In this document: positions 1 through 10,394 of the stretch, in pieces
How positions within the stretch are numbered: position 1 is the first letter of the stretch
Layout: every line of letters starts with the position of its first letter
Notes under the pieces: generated by a model
Told to the model about the DNA's origin: nothing
The model's database searches: none
The model's input: only the letters and a program-made list of their open reading frames with translations
Made by a program: the position numbers and the translations under genes
Source: Cryptomeria japonica
Lineage: Eukaryota > Streptophyta > Pinopsida > Cupressales > Cupressaceae
Length of the DNA: 64,000 nt
NCBI RefSeq assembly: GCF_030272615.1
Contig: NC_081407.1
Location: 139,070,897-139,134,896, forward strand
Direction: 5' to 3'

Positions 1-934
1 TTATGTTTAAAATGAAAGATAAGTAGCAATAATGACATTAATGGAATACTCCCCAGTCAAATGTAGACTTCACTTGACCAAACTCAGAGAGAGGAGAAAA
101 GGAGACAGCAAATCAAGTTGGATCCATGGGGGATTGCATTGCATTGAATTATTACAGAAAAAATCAAAGCTTTGTCTCATGGGCATGGATTTGCATTAAA
201 CCACTGCCTTTTCCGCATACCAATGGGGAAAGGGTAAATGATTTTTAAAATATTAAATATTTTTCAGTTTAAATATTTTTCAATTTTCATTATAATCCAT
301 CAATCAGAAGTAAGGATATAGTTAATCCAAATGTTTTTGGATTAGATTGTGTAGAGATTTTTTTCAAACGTTTTGGATTACACTTGATTTATTACTGGGA
401 TGATAGTAGAGAGCACAAAGATATAAAAATGAGTTGTTGCAGACCAAGAACAACTAAAAAAGGAGAGGGGAAGAGAGAGATGGGTCAAAGGCTATATGAC
501 GGTCAAGCATCAAGAAAGGAAAAGAACAAAAACAAACCAAATATATGATTTCTGATATCATTAAGGTAGCATTATTCATTATAGATTGTAGAAATCTGAT
601 ATTATTAAGAAGTATTGTGAATATAAAGAATTGATTTCTCAATTTGCACTCAAACAAAATAGCATGCATCAAATCACATAAGTGATGACACATTTGTTCT
701 CTGCGAGTTGTATTTTTATATAGCAAAGCAATGAATGCTGGGATTACAATTTATTGACCAATTCAATTCTTTTAACTTTGAACCATAGTGCAATGAAATC
801 CGATTTCATGCCATATGGTAGAAAATACTTGCTGATTTATACATCTGAGAATGAATTGCATGTCAACCAATTAAAATAATTAGAAAAGCAGAACCTACCT
901 TTGTGTGGCCTGCCTTGGCTTTCTATGAAGAAAG
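1..934. other. Flank downstream of the PNGase A-like gene
   Basis: AT-rich non-coding sequence beyond the stop codon of the minus-strand gene. It should contain the 3' untranslated region of that gene, but I cannot place a polyadenylation site. The 90-codon minus-strand frame at 454-726 has no recognisable motif and I do not call it a gene. Confidence 0.5.
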
Positions 935-2716
935 CTATCCTTCGAAGTATAAGGACGTGTTGCCACAGAATGTGTCTATATGATCTGAAAGAAAGGTATA
1001 GTTGCTTACACTCAAAGATCTAGAATAGCAACCTTCAGTACTCCGATACCTGTATGTCTCTTGGGTGCTTCCCAACCCACTTCTGACTAAGTTATTCTGA
1101 ACAAAAATATAGCCCTCTGAATTCTGAGTATTATTTAAGGAGCTGAAAAAACTATTCGTTGGGGCAACAATGGAGATATCCATATTGAAGCCATTTGAGA
1201 AGTTTGCCGTCTCAAGAGTGGTGTCATTACCTTTGTCCACCACAGCAAAATACATATATATGCAAAAAGAACTATCAACTTGAGTAGATAATAGCATCCC
1301 TGTGGGCGCCTTAAGTATAGCACCACTTGTGGCCATAATACTTTGCTCCACTGTCTGTGCGTCTCCATTGTTTCCAAAAGTCATTGAATTTATATACTTA
1401 TATTCTTGTGAAATGTGAGTAGTTATATTTCCCTGAGATGATTCTACCCAGCCAGAGTGGGAAATCTTCCTGTTGGCAGATGTAACAAACGATCCATCCA
1501 GGCCTTCAAAGTTTGATTCAACATTGATCTTTAAAGGGGGCGCCTCATATTCAGTTAATTTTCCATTTGTTCTTGCACTATTTTTATCAAGCCACAAGTG
1601 CAAATTTGCATCCACAAACCACACACTGAGAGCATTGGTCACGGTCAAGCTGAACTTGTGCTCTTCTCCATCTAGCAATCTTCCCAAAAATGGCGTCATT
1701 TCTATTTCATAGCTAGGGAGAATAAAAGACCCAATACCAGAAACAGGACGCCAGAATAGTGGATTAATCCCTCCTGTATAAACTACAGGAAAAGGCCACA
1801 CAGCACCAACCACTATATCATCTACCGAAGCCACTACCTCTCTAAAAGACCCATTACCTGCTGTGTTGGTCAAATGGTTAGCTTCAATATACACATTAGG
1901 AGGATTAGCGTACCAGGACTCATCATCTGAATGGAATGAAACATAAATCTCCAGAACTGCCCTGTATGCATTAGGTGGTATGCGCAATGACTTCCCCTGG
2001 ACATCTGATGCATTTTGTATTTGGAACCAGGCACCTGCACTCTGTGAGTAGGGCAAGGAAATTGGCATAATCGAATCTGCATACCCATAATGATGCAAGC
2101 CCATCTCCTCCTCTTCATAAAAATGGAATGTTATATTGACATGATAAACCCCCGTATAGGTATCATCTATTAAATTGGCAAGCTTCACTTCAAGAATCTG
2201 AGGGCTCTTCAACATTGGGGAGTACTTAGTTATGTCCTTGAGAATAGTCCATTCAATTCCTGTCTTTGTGGGCTCTGCAGTACACGTCCTGAGGATCTCC
2301 ACGCCACTCAACCATACCCCTGCAATTCTATCGAACTGTCTTCCTTTACATGTTGCCTTCCACTCCATAACCACTTTACTCCATCTGTCAGGGCACCATT
2401 TAGGGGGATTGTACTCCACTATCACTGGAGGTTTTCCTATTGTGTGCCCAAAATCATATTGTAAAACATGGATAGAGCAAGGCCTCTCTTTGGGAAGTTC
2501 AATGGGTTTTGTAACCTCAAAAAATACCAATGGGGGGATTTCTTTTCGAGATTGCGTTTGACTAACCTGGTATGAGAATCCTTCAGTTTGGGGATGAATT
2601 TGGTCCGAGATCTCCCTTTGCCTTCCAAGATTCACCATTGAATGAACTTCACTGGCCATCACTACCATCATCACAATCATTTTCCACCATTGTAGATGAA
2701 CCTCCATTCTGAACAT
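935..2716 (-). CDS. Peptide-N4-(N-acetyl-beta-glucosaminyl)asparagine amidase A-like protein (PNGase A family)
   Basis: Single open frame of 593 codons, close to the usual length of plant PNGase A proteins (about 590-630). This family removes N-linked glycans from glycopeptides by cleaving the amide bond to Asn, and acts in the secretory pathway, vacuole or apoplast. Residues 1-26 form a hydrophobic N-terminus consistent with a signal peptide. Family-like blocks follow: a PLVFFEVTKPIELP start of the mature domain, an RFDRIAGVWLSGVEILRTCT block near residue 130, PPNAYRAVLEIYVSFHSDDE near residue 245, and a TEGCYSR element with spaced cysteines near the C-terminus. Several N-x-S/T sites suit a secreted protein. 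The first Met is used; the Met at residue 4 is an alternative. No frameshift or internal stop is seen, so this is the only convincing host gene here. The assignment rests on recalled family features, not a search. Confidence 0.9.
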   Translation of the reverse strand: MFRMEVHLQWWKMIVMMVVMASEVHSMVNLGRQREISDQIHPQTEGFSYQVSQTQSRKEIPPLVFFEVTKPIELPKERPCSIHVLQYDFGHTIGKPPVIVEYNPPKWCPDRWSKVVMEWKATCKGRQFDRIAGVWLSGVEILRTCTAEPTKTGIEWTILKDITKYSPMLKSPQILEVKLANLIDDTYTGVYHVNITFHFYEEEEMGLHHYGYADSIMPISLPYSQSAGAWFQIQNASDVQGKSLRIPPNAYRAVLEIYVSFHSDDESWYANPPNVYIEANHLTNTAGNGSFREVVASVDDIVVGAVWPFPVVYTGGINPLFWRPVSGIGSFILPSYEIEMTPFLGRLLDGEEHKFSLTVTNALSVWFVDANLHLWLDKNSARTNGKLTEYEAPPLKINVESNFEGLDGSFVTSANRKISHSGWVESSQGNITTHISQEYKYINSMTFGNNGDAQTVEQSIMATSGAILKAPTGMLLSTQVDSSFCIYMYFAVVDKGNDTTLETANFSNGFNMDISIVAPTNSFFSSLNNTQNSEGYIFVQNNLVRSGLGSTQETYRYRSTEGCYSRSLSVSNYTFLSDHIDTFCGNTSLYFEG

Positions 2717-4636
2717 TATCTAACCAAGTACACGATCTGATTAATCTCCTGATATGAATTAACTCAATACTCCTGTCGTTTCATACCAGCCGGCAGACTC
2801 CATGTAATTTCTATCGAAAATAAAAACTGTTAGGCACAATCCATTCGTGTTTTTCTTTGAATGAAAGAAAGAATTATTAAAAATGAGAGAGATTTGTCTT
2901 CGAAGATGATGTGAATCCCCATTTACTGGGTGAGGATAATGACTGATACCAATTATGCAGAGAAATAAAATTGTAAAAATTTAGGGCTCACCTACTTTTA
3001 AGAGTAAAATTGTGTGTAAAGTTGATTTTTAGGGGGCATTAAAAAGGCAAAAGGAAAAAAAGACAAGAAAAGTTTACTTTTCTTTTTAGTGGCTTTCATG
3101 AATTTCACATAGGGAAGGGGTTCAGCTCACTATGTTCTAATGATTGTTCACTCCTTGTTCAATTCATTAATAAATTTCATATTTATCAATAGTATGTCAC
3201 TTGTAGAATTTGTATTTTATTTGGAGGAGTTGTGCAACTTTATTGGTCTCAATACTTATGAGACATTTGTACATAAGTATTGACAACTTTTGAGTTATTG
3301 GGACATCTTTAAGTAGGTATTGACAACACTTGTAAATGACTATTTTTTTACCATATTGTGCAAAATGGATCACACAATGTTTGTCTTTACTACCCAGAAA
3401 CTAGAACAATAGCTATAAAAAATTAGGTCATATAAAAAAAATAATAAAAAAAGCATCAAAATATGAAGTACCATTTAGGATATGTGAGTGCACAAAGTTA
3501 GTTATAACAACTACTAGTGCTCTTCCCTAGGGTATAAGACAATGGATAAATGTCAGAGCCCCACAACGTTTTTCCTTTTTAATGGGCAAGGTCATTAGCT
3601 AAGTCACACATGTTAAATCTTATATTCCAATTCTAAGAATATTCTTATTGATTAATCTTCCTAACTCATTAGAGTTCTAGGTTAAACACATTTATATTAA
3701 CTAATAACAACAAACAATTTCAATGCAAACATTCAATAAATTTTTATTACTTTATAGAGTTTTAATAAATATATGTGGAATGTTGAAATTATTGAATTTA
3801 TGTCAATTTTTTGGAGTTTATATAGTTTCTAAATATAAAATAATCTTATTTTAAAGTTTTATGTGATTATATGTTGATAAGTGGCACATGCTTATTTCAA
3901 TCTCAATTTGTTCTACATCTATTTGCATCTATTTGTATACATTCAACCTTATCTCATATTTATTGATAGAAAACCAAATACATTTGTCATTTTATCAATG
4001 CACACCTTCATGCATGCATTTTCTCACTCCATATTTTTATTCTTGTGTGCACTCAAGATTGATATCGAAGCACTCAAGATTAGACTTATAATTAAAATCT
4101 TAGAATTTGAATCCCAAAGTTTTTGCTAATTTGTACTCACTATGAGTTAACTCAGTGCACATTTTTTTATAAATTCTTGTTATGTGATGAGAAACAAATT
4201 AAAATTATTGCAATAAAATCTTCTAAAAAATGTATGAAAATTTGAAATATGTTTCTTTATCTAGGATTGTCATTTAATAATATTGTGTAGATGAATAAAT
4301 TTTGTGTAAATGCATAAATCAACAATAACAACAAAATTCACAAATTGTATTCAAACATGGGATTTATGGGGAGAAACCTTCCTAGAAAAAATGTCCACCA
4401 AAGAAAGAGGACAACTATGTATTAATTATCAATGTATATAAGATAATATCAACACTATAATACTTTACACTCTAACAAAACCTATGTACCTATAAATAAT
4501 GATATGAAACTACCATCTCATACTTCCAATACATAGGTAAGGATAGAGGCCAAAACTACAAATGGTTCTACCAAAACCAATACCAATGTATCATGCAAAA
4601 ACCTCGTACCCAACTTGGAGACCATCTTTGAGAATA
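2717..4636. other. Upstream flank of the PNGase A-like gene
   Basis: About 1.9 kb of AT-rich sequence between the PNGase A-like start and element 1. The part next to the gene should hold its promoter, but I see no TATA box I can place confidently. The overlapping frames around 3881-4129 are AT-rich with no recognisable motif. No gene is called. Confidence 0.5.
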
Positions 4637-4641
4637 GTAAA
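4637..4641. repeat. Target-site duplication of element 1, left copy (GTAAA)
   Basis: GTAAA immediately precedes the left LTR and recurs at 23089-23093 immediately after the right LTR. A perfect 5-bp duplication is what Ty3/gypsy integrases leave and fixes both ends of the element. Confidence 0.95.
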
Positions 4642-6027
4642 TGATGCCCTGCAAAGTGGATAAGGTTAGTCTAAGATAAACCACACACAAGACAAGAAAC
4701 GGTTAGTGTTAGTCAATCAAAAACTAATCTAAACAGGCATATCAAGAGAGACACTAAAATCATGCTAATATATCTAACTAATGAAACAAAGATAAGGAGA
4801 CATCTCCAAATGCCTCTTAGCATGTTCTTAGCTCCTTCTCCCTTGTTCATCTCCTCTCCAAATTCCAAAATAGTGTAGCTCTCAACAACTTTTTGCACTA
4901 TGGATGCTTATGGAGGATTGAGATTTGAGTATTTTGCTTCAAATGTAAAATGAAAAGCTAAAATACTAGATGATAATAAAATGATTGATTTTATCCAAAA
5001 TGACAAGATATTAGTTAATTATGCTAAAATGCTCTCTAAAAATGCCTATAGCTTAAATGCATACAAGTTTTCAGGATCTGGATTATGAAAAAATGAACTT
5101 TATTTATAGGAAAAATGGAGCAATGGATGGTTGAGATTGAACAATCTCAACAAGGGTCAAGATTGAATGATTTCAAATCCATGTGAGGGCTTTCAATCCA
5201 ATCCCAGGATGACAAGTGTCAATGTGAGATAGGTTGAGAGGGGAGGGAATAAGCATTAAATACTTGATATGACCTTGGGAGTTTTAGAGTCAAGGTTGGT
5301 TAAATGAATAAACTCTTTATTCAAAGAATAAAGCTTTTATCCAATGGATAAACTCTTGTGCAAATGTGAAATGGATGAATATGGTCAAAACAATAAATGT
5401 TTGGGGGGACAAGTTTGAAATAACCATAAATGGTTATGTAAGAGCCATATATGGTCATGTAAGAGCCATTAGTGGTCTTGGAAGACTTTGGGGGTTAATT
5501 TGTTGAACACACAAAGCATTAAATGCTTTTCAAAGACTTTGGAGTCTTTGAGAAGTGACTCCATTTTGCTTAGGAATGTGACAATAATTAGGGGATGGAT
5601 TAGGCTAATTAGGAAGGGGTTAGAAGAATCTAGAAGGGGATTAGATTTTGCAAGTGGATTTGGTGGGTGAGGAAAAATAGGATTTTATTTAAAATAAAAA
5701 TTCATTTATTTCAATAAATGTGTGCAAGTTGTATTTGTAGGAAAATGCAAGTGGGGGGGATAATGATTTAAATAAATGTTTTATTTAATTTATTTAAAAG
5801 AGGAAAAGGGGATTTGATTAAATAAATAGATTTTATTTATTTAATTGATTTGAATTTGTTTTAATGAATTAATTAAAATAAATTGAATAATTTATTTAAT
5901 TAATAGAAGAATGTTTGGGGAATGAATTAATTAAATATTACTTTAATTAACTGATGGCTAGTGGATTTTTAATCAAATAAATACGAAATATTCATTCAAT
6001 TAGAATGGACAGATTTGTGTGACTACA
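4642..6027 (-). repeat. Element 1 3' LTR (left copy)
   Basis: Begins TGATGCCCTG and ends GTGACTACA on the plus strand. Nearly identical to 21702-23088. The short frames at 4713-4898 and 5488-5670 recur in both LTRs only because the LTR is duplicated and are not genes. Confidence 0.95.
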
Positions 6028-6040
6028 TTTGCCCCTTTTT
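6028..6040 (-). promoter_or_regulatory. Element 1 polypurine tract
   Basis: On the minus strand the sequence next to the 3' LTR reads AAAAAGGGGCAAA, the expected polypurine primer for plus-strand DNA synthesis. The same place holds AGAGGGGCAAA in element 2 and AGAGGGGCAAAA in element 3. Confidence 0.85.
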
Positions 6041-6071
6041 GAGACGGTGCGGTTTATCGCGTCGTTTCAAA
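6038..6071 (+). ncRNA. Hairpin A of element 1 (15-bp stem, 4-nt loop)
   Basis: Arms 6038-6052 and 6057-6071 pair over 15 positions around a TTTA loop when read as plus-strand RNA, counting G-U wobbles. It overlaps the end of the polypurine tract. Homologous hairpins sit at the same place in element 2 (29180-29214) and element 3 (60633-60665). On the minus, genomic-RNA strand the four wobbles become A-C mismatches, so the fold is best on the strand that carries the plant mobile domain gene. The function is unknown. Confidence 0.7.
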
Positions 6072-6135
6072 GAAAGAAAAATAGGTGTGAAGAAAATGCC
6101 CCATAAAATGTAAATTTAATGGGTGGTATGCCCCC

Positions 6136-6183
6136 TTGAGAGATGGGCCAAATTTTTTTGAAAAATCGGGCGATCTCTCGAAA
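6136..6183 (+). ncRNA. Hairpin B of element 1
   Basis: A GAGAGAT arm and a downstream ATCTCTC arm flank a T-rich and A-rich core that also pairs, giving a long interrupted stem. It follows a GCCCCC block. Element 2 has a better version at 29280-29323 and element 3 a diverged one at 60729-60776. The function is unknown. Confidence 0.55.
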
Positions 6184-6441
6184 AAGAATGAAAATTGGCG
6201 AGGTGGTAGAAGAGAAGAATTTAGCCATATGAGTGAAAAATAGAAGAGAACGGGGGAAAAATGGAGAAATGGGGGGGCTCGGGAAGTTCACGGGGACCAC
6301 GGCGATGAGCGGGGGGAAGTTACGGTGACAGCGAAGGGTATAAATGGGGTGAAAGGGGTGAAAACATGATCATTTGTGACCGCGACCATTTGGAAATCAG
6401 AGCTCTGATAGGGACATTTGGAGGAGCGAGTAGCAGTCAGG

Positions 6442-9151
6442 ATGTCAATTTCGATCACCGAGCATAGATTTGAGCGAGTTCGACAGTTCCAGCGCCCAGA
6501 TGACTACGGACCAGCGGTACGCAAATTCTAATTTTTAATTTTTATGCATTTTTGATAGGTTTTTAGCTAAGTCCAAGTCAAGTTGGAACAAGAGCGCTGG
6601 AACTACGGTTTTGGCGCTTTTGCTCCATAAACTAGTGCTACGGCGCCGCAATGGCGCTATTGCCCCATTGTTTGAGCACTTTTGCTTTGTTGTAGCGCTA
6701 TTGTAGGCAAGTTTAAGCGTTATTGCTCAATAAGCGCTATTGAGGGTTTGTTTGAGCGCTTTTGAATCTAATTAGTGCTACTGTATAGTTGTTTGAGCGC
6801 ATTTGTAGTTTGAGCACTATGGGATAGCTAATTGAGCGCTTTTGTTAGGGTTGTAGTGCTATTGTGTGGAAACTAACGCTTTTGTTGGTATAATAGCGCT
6901 TTTGTCTTAGGATAAAGAGATGCCCCAGTTTGGATAAAGAAAATCTCCTGATGCCAATGATTGATGGATGGCGAGGTGAAGTGGGAGTTGTTTTGAACCA
7001 TAGCAGCTTGATGAGACTTAGGTCATTTGTTAGGATAAATGTTCGTTGAAGTCTAGGTGGCCATGATTGCTTACCTGTTGAGACCCGAAGATACTTGATC
7101 AAAGTATCTGTTGATAGTCTAGGTTTAAACTTAAGAAAGTTTGAAATCAAAACAACTGATGATGATTGATGAATGTCCATGTGCAGGAGGAGTTGCGCGT
7201 GTTGCAGTTACGTGAGCGACATCCTGCGACACAGGGGTTGCGAGACCGATTAACACAGGTAGAGATAGACTGCATTGTCGCGACTGGTCTATATGAGGTG
7301 ATGCACATGTCCGTGATTCGTATGAATCACAGACTGATCACTGCACTAGTAGAGCAGTGGCACAGCGAGACGTGCACCTTCCATCTGGCACAGGGGGAGA
7401 TGACAGTGATCCTAGAGGATGTGTGGCGCATCCTACGGATTCTGATTCAGGGGGAGCTAGTCACATACGACAGATCCTGAGGGACTCTTGCGGTGCAGAG
7501 GATTTTTGATGAGGACGTTTATATTGATGATGGCTCCGTTGCTTGGGAGGATATAGCGACATTATATGAGCCTCTACCAGCAGTTTTGTCAGGTATTGTG
7601 GGAGGACTTCTGTGTCCAGACAAGCGATCACATGGGTTGGTCGTCGGATGGGGACAGGTTATTGAGATGATGATGACCGAGGGGACCCGATTTGCATGGG
7701 GGTCGTGCGTGCTGGCGCACATGTATGAGGAGCTCCATGAGGTGGTTTACCGGGGGAGGGGTTCCTTAGCAGTGGGCATGACGTTGCTGCATATTTGGGC
7801 ATGGGAGCACCTACTAGTGACTCGACCGGTGAGTCTTAGATTCTGTGCAGTAGATCAGCTGTACATGTTTATGTACAACGACATGATGAGTCAACCCCAC
7901 TTGGGGAAGTTAGAGTGGTGATGGCGGGCATTAGACGATCTAGATGCAGTGATATGGCAGCCATACTTGGAGTGTGAGCCATGGGATGATGACGCAGAGG
8001 CACTGCCTTATGTGTTTATGACTCGATTCCTCATTGGGAGGACCTCATACCATGTGGAGAGATAGGTGCTCGGGCAAGTGATGAGGCAGTTTGGACGGCA
8101 GCAAGGACTGTCCAGTGGATCAGGAGAGTATGTGCGGGTGATTCGGGAGAGGTATGCATGGTGTCCAGTGCTACCGTATGATCAGGCATTGACAGAGTTC
8201 CGGACATTGCAGGCGAGACCATGGGACATACGACCGAGGGTCGTTGATGCAGGGGTGACAGATAAGTATACACAGTACCGGGTAGTGCACCCGATCCCAC
8301 GGATATCAGATCCAGTAGAGCCGATCCCAGTGTTTGAGGATGAGAGGGGATGGAGACGGAGGAGGGCAGGAGGTCGAGGAGGAGGAGTAGGAGGTGGAGG
8401 AGATGGAGGAGGTGGAGGTGGAGGAGATGGAGGAGGTGGAGGAGGATTGGGGATGCGGAGTCAGCAGAGAGGGAGAGGTGGACTGCCTCTACAAATATCA
8501 CAGGGACCACTGAGACCGGGAGGAGTTCAGCTGAGTGGGAGGGGGATGGAGAGAGAGATCCCGATGGACAGAGGGGAGGGGACTACTAGAGAGGGTGGTG
8601 CAGGGGAGGCAGCTATGGATACCGAGGAGGGAGCCACTGGAGATCTACGGGATCACATGATAGTACGCTTGCAGACTCAGATAGAGGATTTGGAGGCGGA
8701 GGTGGCAGCTAGGGATGTGCAGCTATTTGCATGGGAGTCAGAGCTGGCGGTGGTGCTGCGAGAGAGGGATAGTGTAGTGGAGATATTGGCAGAGCTGCAG
8801 GAGAGAGTGCGGGTTGGAGTAGGAGCACAGGGGCCTACGGGGGAGGTGATCAGGGAGATGCGGCGAGCACAGGTGGAGATAGACTACTGGCGGGGTTTAT
8901 ATGAGCAGGTGGTGTCAGTTAGTCAGCGAGCTCTTAGCTATTCGTAGATGCGACAGGCTAGATCAGAGCGGTCGCAGAGGGTGCAAAGTAGTGGGGGTGT
9001 GATGGGTCCTTTGAGGAGGGAGAGATCAGGGGATGCAGAAGGGAGTGGTGGTTCGATGAGGCCTCCACGGAGAGATGGATCAGGTGGTGCAGGCACCAGT
9101 GGTGGAGCAGGTGGAAGTGTTGGGACAGCTTCTGGCCAGAGTGGCATTTGA
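6442..9151 (+). pseudogene. Antisense plant mobile domain (PMD) gene in element 1, two exons, interrupted by stops
   Basis: Exon 1 is 6442-6516 (25 codons from ATG). A phase-0 intron at 6517-7186 runs from GTACGC to GTGCAG. Exon 2 is 7187-9151 (655 codons). Exon 2 shows the PMD pattern: LVEQWHSETCTFHL then GEMTVILEDVWRILRI, and further on GRGSLAVGMTLLHIWAWEHL with a following RP. It then has a Gly/Arg-rich tract (codons about 395-430), a coiled-coil near codons 490-585 and a Gly/Ser-rich tail. The whole of exon 2 stays in one frame, broken only by TGA 7478, TGA 7919, TAG 8063 and TAG 8945. PMD proteins include Arabidopsis MAIN and MAIL1, nuclear proteins needed for silencing and genome integrity; retroelement-borne relatives are known. 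The homologous gene in element 3 supports the exon structure and the reading past 8945. The gene is transcribed against the retroelement, so it needs its own or an antisense LTR promoter. Confidence 0.8.
6593..6900. repeat. Array of GCGC-core motifs in the PMD intron of element 1
   Basis: Eight copies of GCGCT, six of them full AGCGCT, lie in about 310 bp, typically as TAGCGCTATTG or GAGCGCTTTTG (for example at 6593, 6694, 6733, 6755, 6835 and 6895). About eight variants such as AGTGCT, AGCACT and AACGCT lie between them, mostly one transition away. Spacing is irregular, so this is not a simple tandem repeat. The array lies wholly inside the PMD intron. Confidence 0.8.
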
Positions 9152-10394
9152 GAGAGCATTTTTTTGCATATATGTATTGTATCATTGTCTATTTTTTGGA
9201 CTGTATTTTGGATGGCTCTTGGTAGCTGATTTTGTAGACTTCATTGTACTCTGATATATGAGATGATATATATGAGGAGATCCCATATTTTGATGATATG
9301 TAGTTGATTATGTATGGATGTTTATGCAGGATGATGAGTTTATTGCTTAGATGGATATGTGCATATGTATGCATTGATGAGATGTTTCTTTTATGCATGT
9401 TTTTATGATGATTTATGATGTGGGATACTGACATATGAATGCAGGTTTATATATGTATGATTTGTTTGATTTTTGATGTAATGCTTTATGTATGTAATGC
9501 CATGTATGCTTATGATAATTTATGAACAGGATTTTGGTGTTTCCTCTTTTGATATAATGATGAGATGATTTATATGATGATTTATGAACAGGATTTTGGT
9601 GTTTCCTCTTTTGATATAATGATGAGATGATTTATGTGATGATGTTAATGCAATGGTCGAATGAATGATGTTATGTATGGATATGCATCTAGATGTTTCA
9701 AGATGAATGTAATATGGATAAACAAAATGTAAAGTACAAATGTTTATATGATAATGTTTAAATGAATGCATATATATAATAGATATAAAATGTTAAAAAC
9801 CAATGTTTTGTAAACAAAGGGATTTTATGATTTAAATGCTTAAATATGATTTTAAGTATAAATGATAATGTGAAGATACTATAACTAAGGTTTTAATAAC
9901 TGCACCTTAATGCAATTAAATAGAGGATAAATGAATGCAATGTGAATGAAGTCTAAAATGAGCATAATATGATACTTTAATAAATGGACGAATGAATGCA
10001 CTTTTTCACTAATGAATTGATGCAATAATAAATGATAATGGATAATGAAATGATGATGGATAATTGATAATAAATGAATGCATAGTAAATGATTTTAAAA
10101 CAATCAAAAGACAATTTGATCTCAAGAATGAATCTAATTATTTATGATTGATGCAATGATGCAAATGATTAATGAAAACTAATGTCCAAAACGAACTATA
10201 TGCAATGTTAAGTTAAAAATGACATGAATGTACTTAATGCAAGATGCAACTAAATGCAATGATGATATGACCATGAGGAATGCAAGGTTTTTAAGACTTT
10301 GCATGATGCACTGATGATGTATCAGAGTACTCGGTCGTGATTATATCCAAGACCAGCTTTTATGGTCACTTTTGCATATAAAAGCCTACATATG
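9152..10394. other. Non-coding 3' part of the PMD insert in element 1
   Basis: AT-rich sequence rich in ATGATG and AATGCA words, downstream of the PMD stop codon. It includes a direct repeat of about 55 bp, GATTTATGAACAGGATTTTG onward, at about 9520-9575 and 9580-9633. Element 2 has no counterpart; homology between the two elements resumes near 10395. Confidence 0.6.

Noticed and set aside
1135-2561. Several frames overlapping the PNGase A-like gene
   Set aside because: Shadows on other frames of a well-supported gene.
4713-4898. 61-codon frame present twice (also 21773-21958)
   Set aside because: Repeated only because it lies in the LTR; no motif.
6593-6900. CRISPR-like array
   Set aside because: Motifs are about 10 bp, irregularly spaced and in plant DNA; no repeat-spacer structure.
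8031-8510. 159-codon minus-strand frame, Leu/His-rich
   Set aside because: It is the antisense shadow of the Gly/Arg-rich tract in PMD exon 2; no domain.
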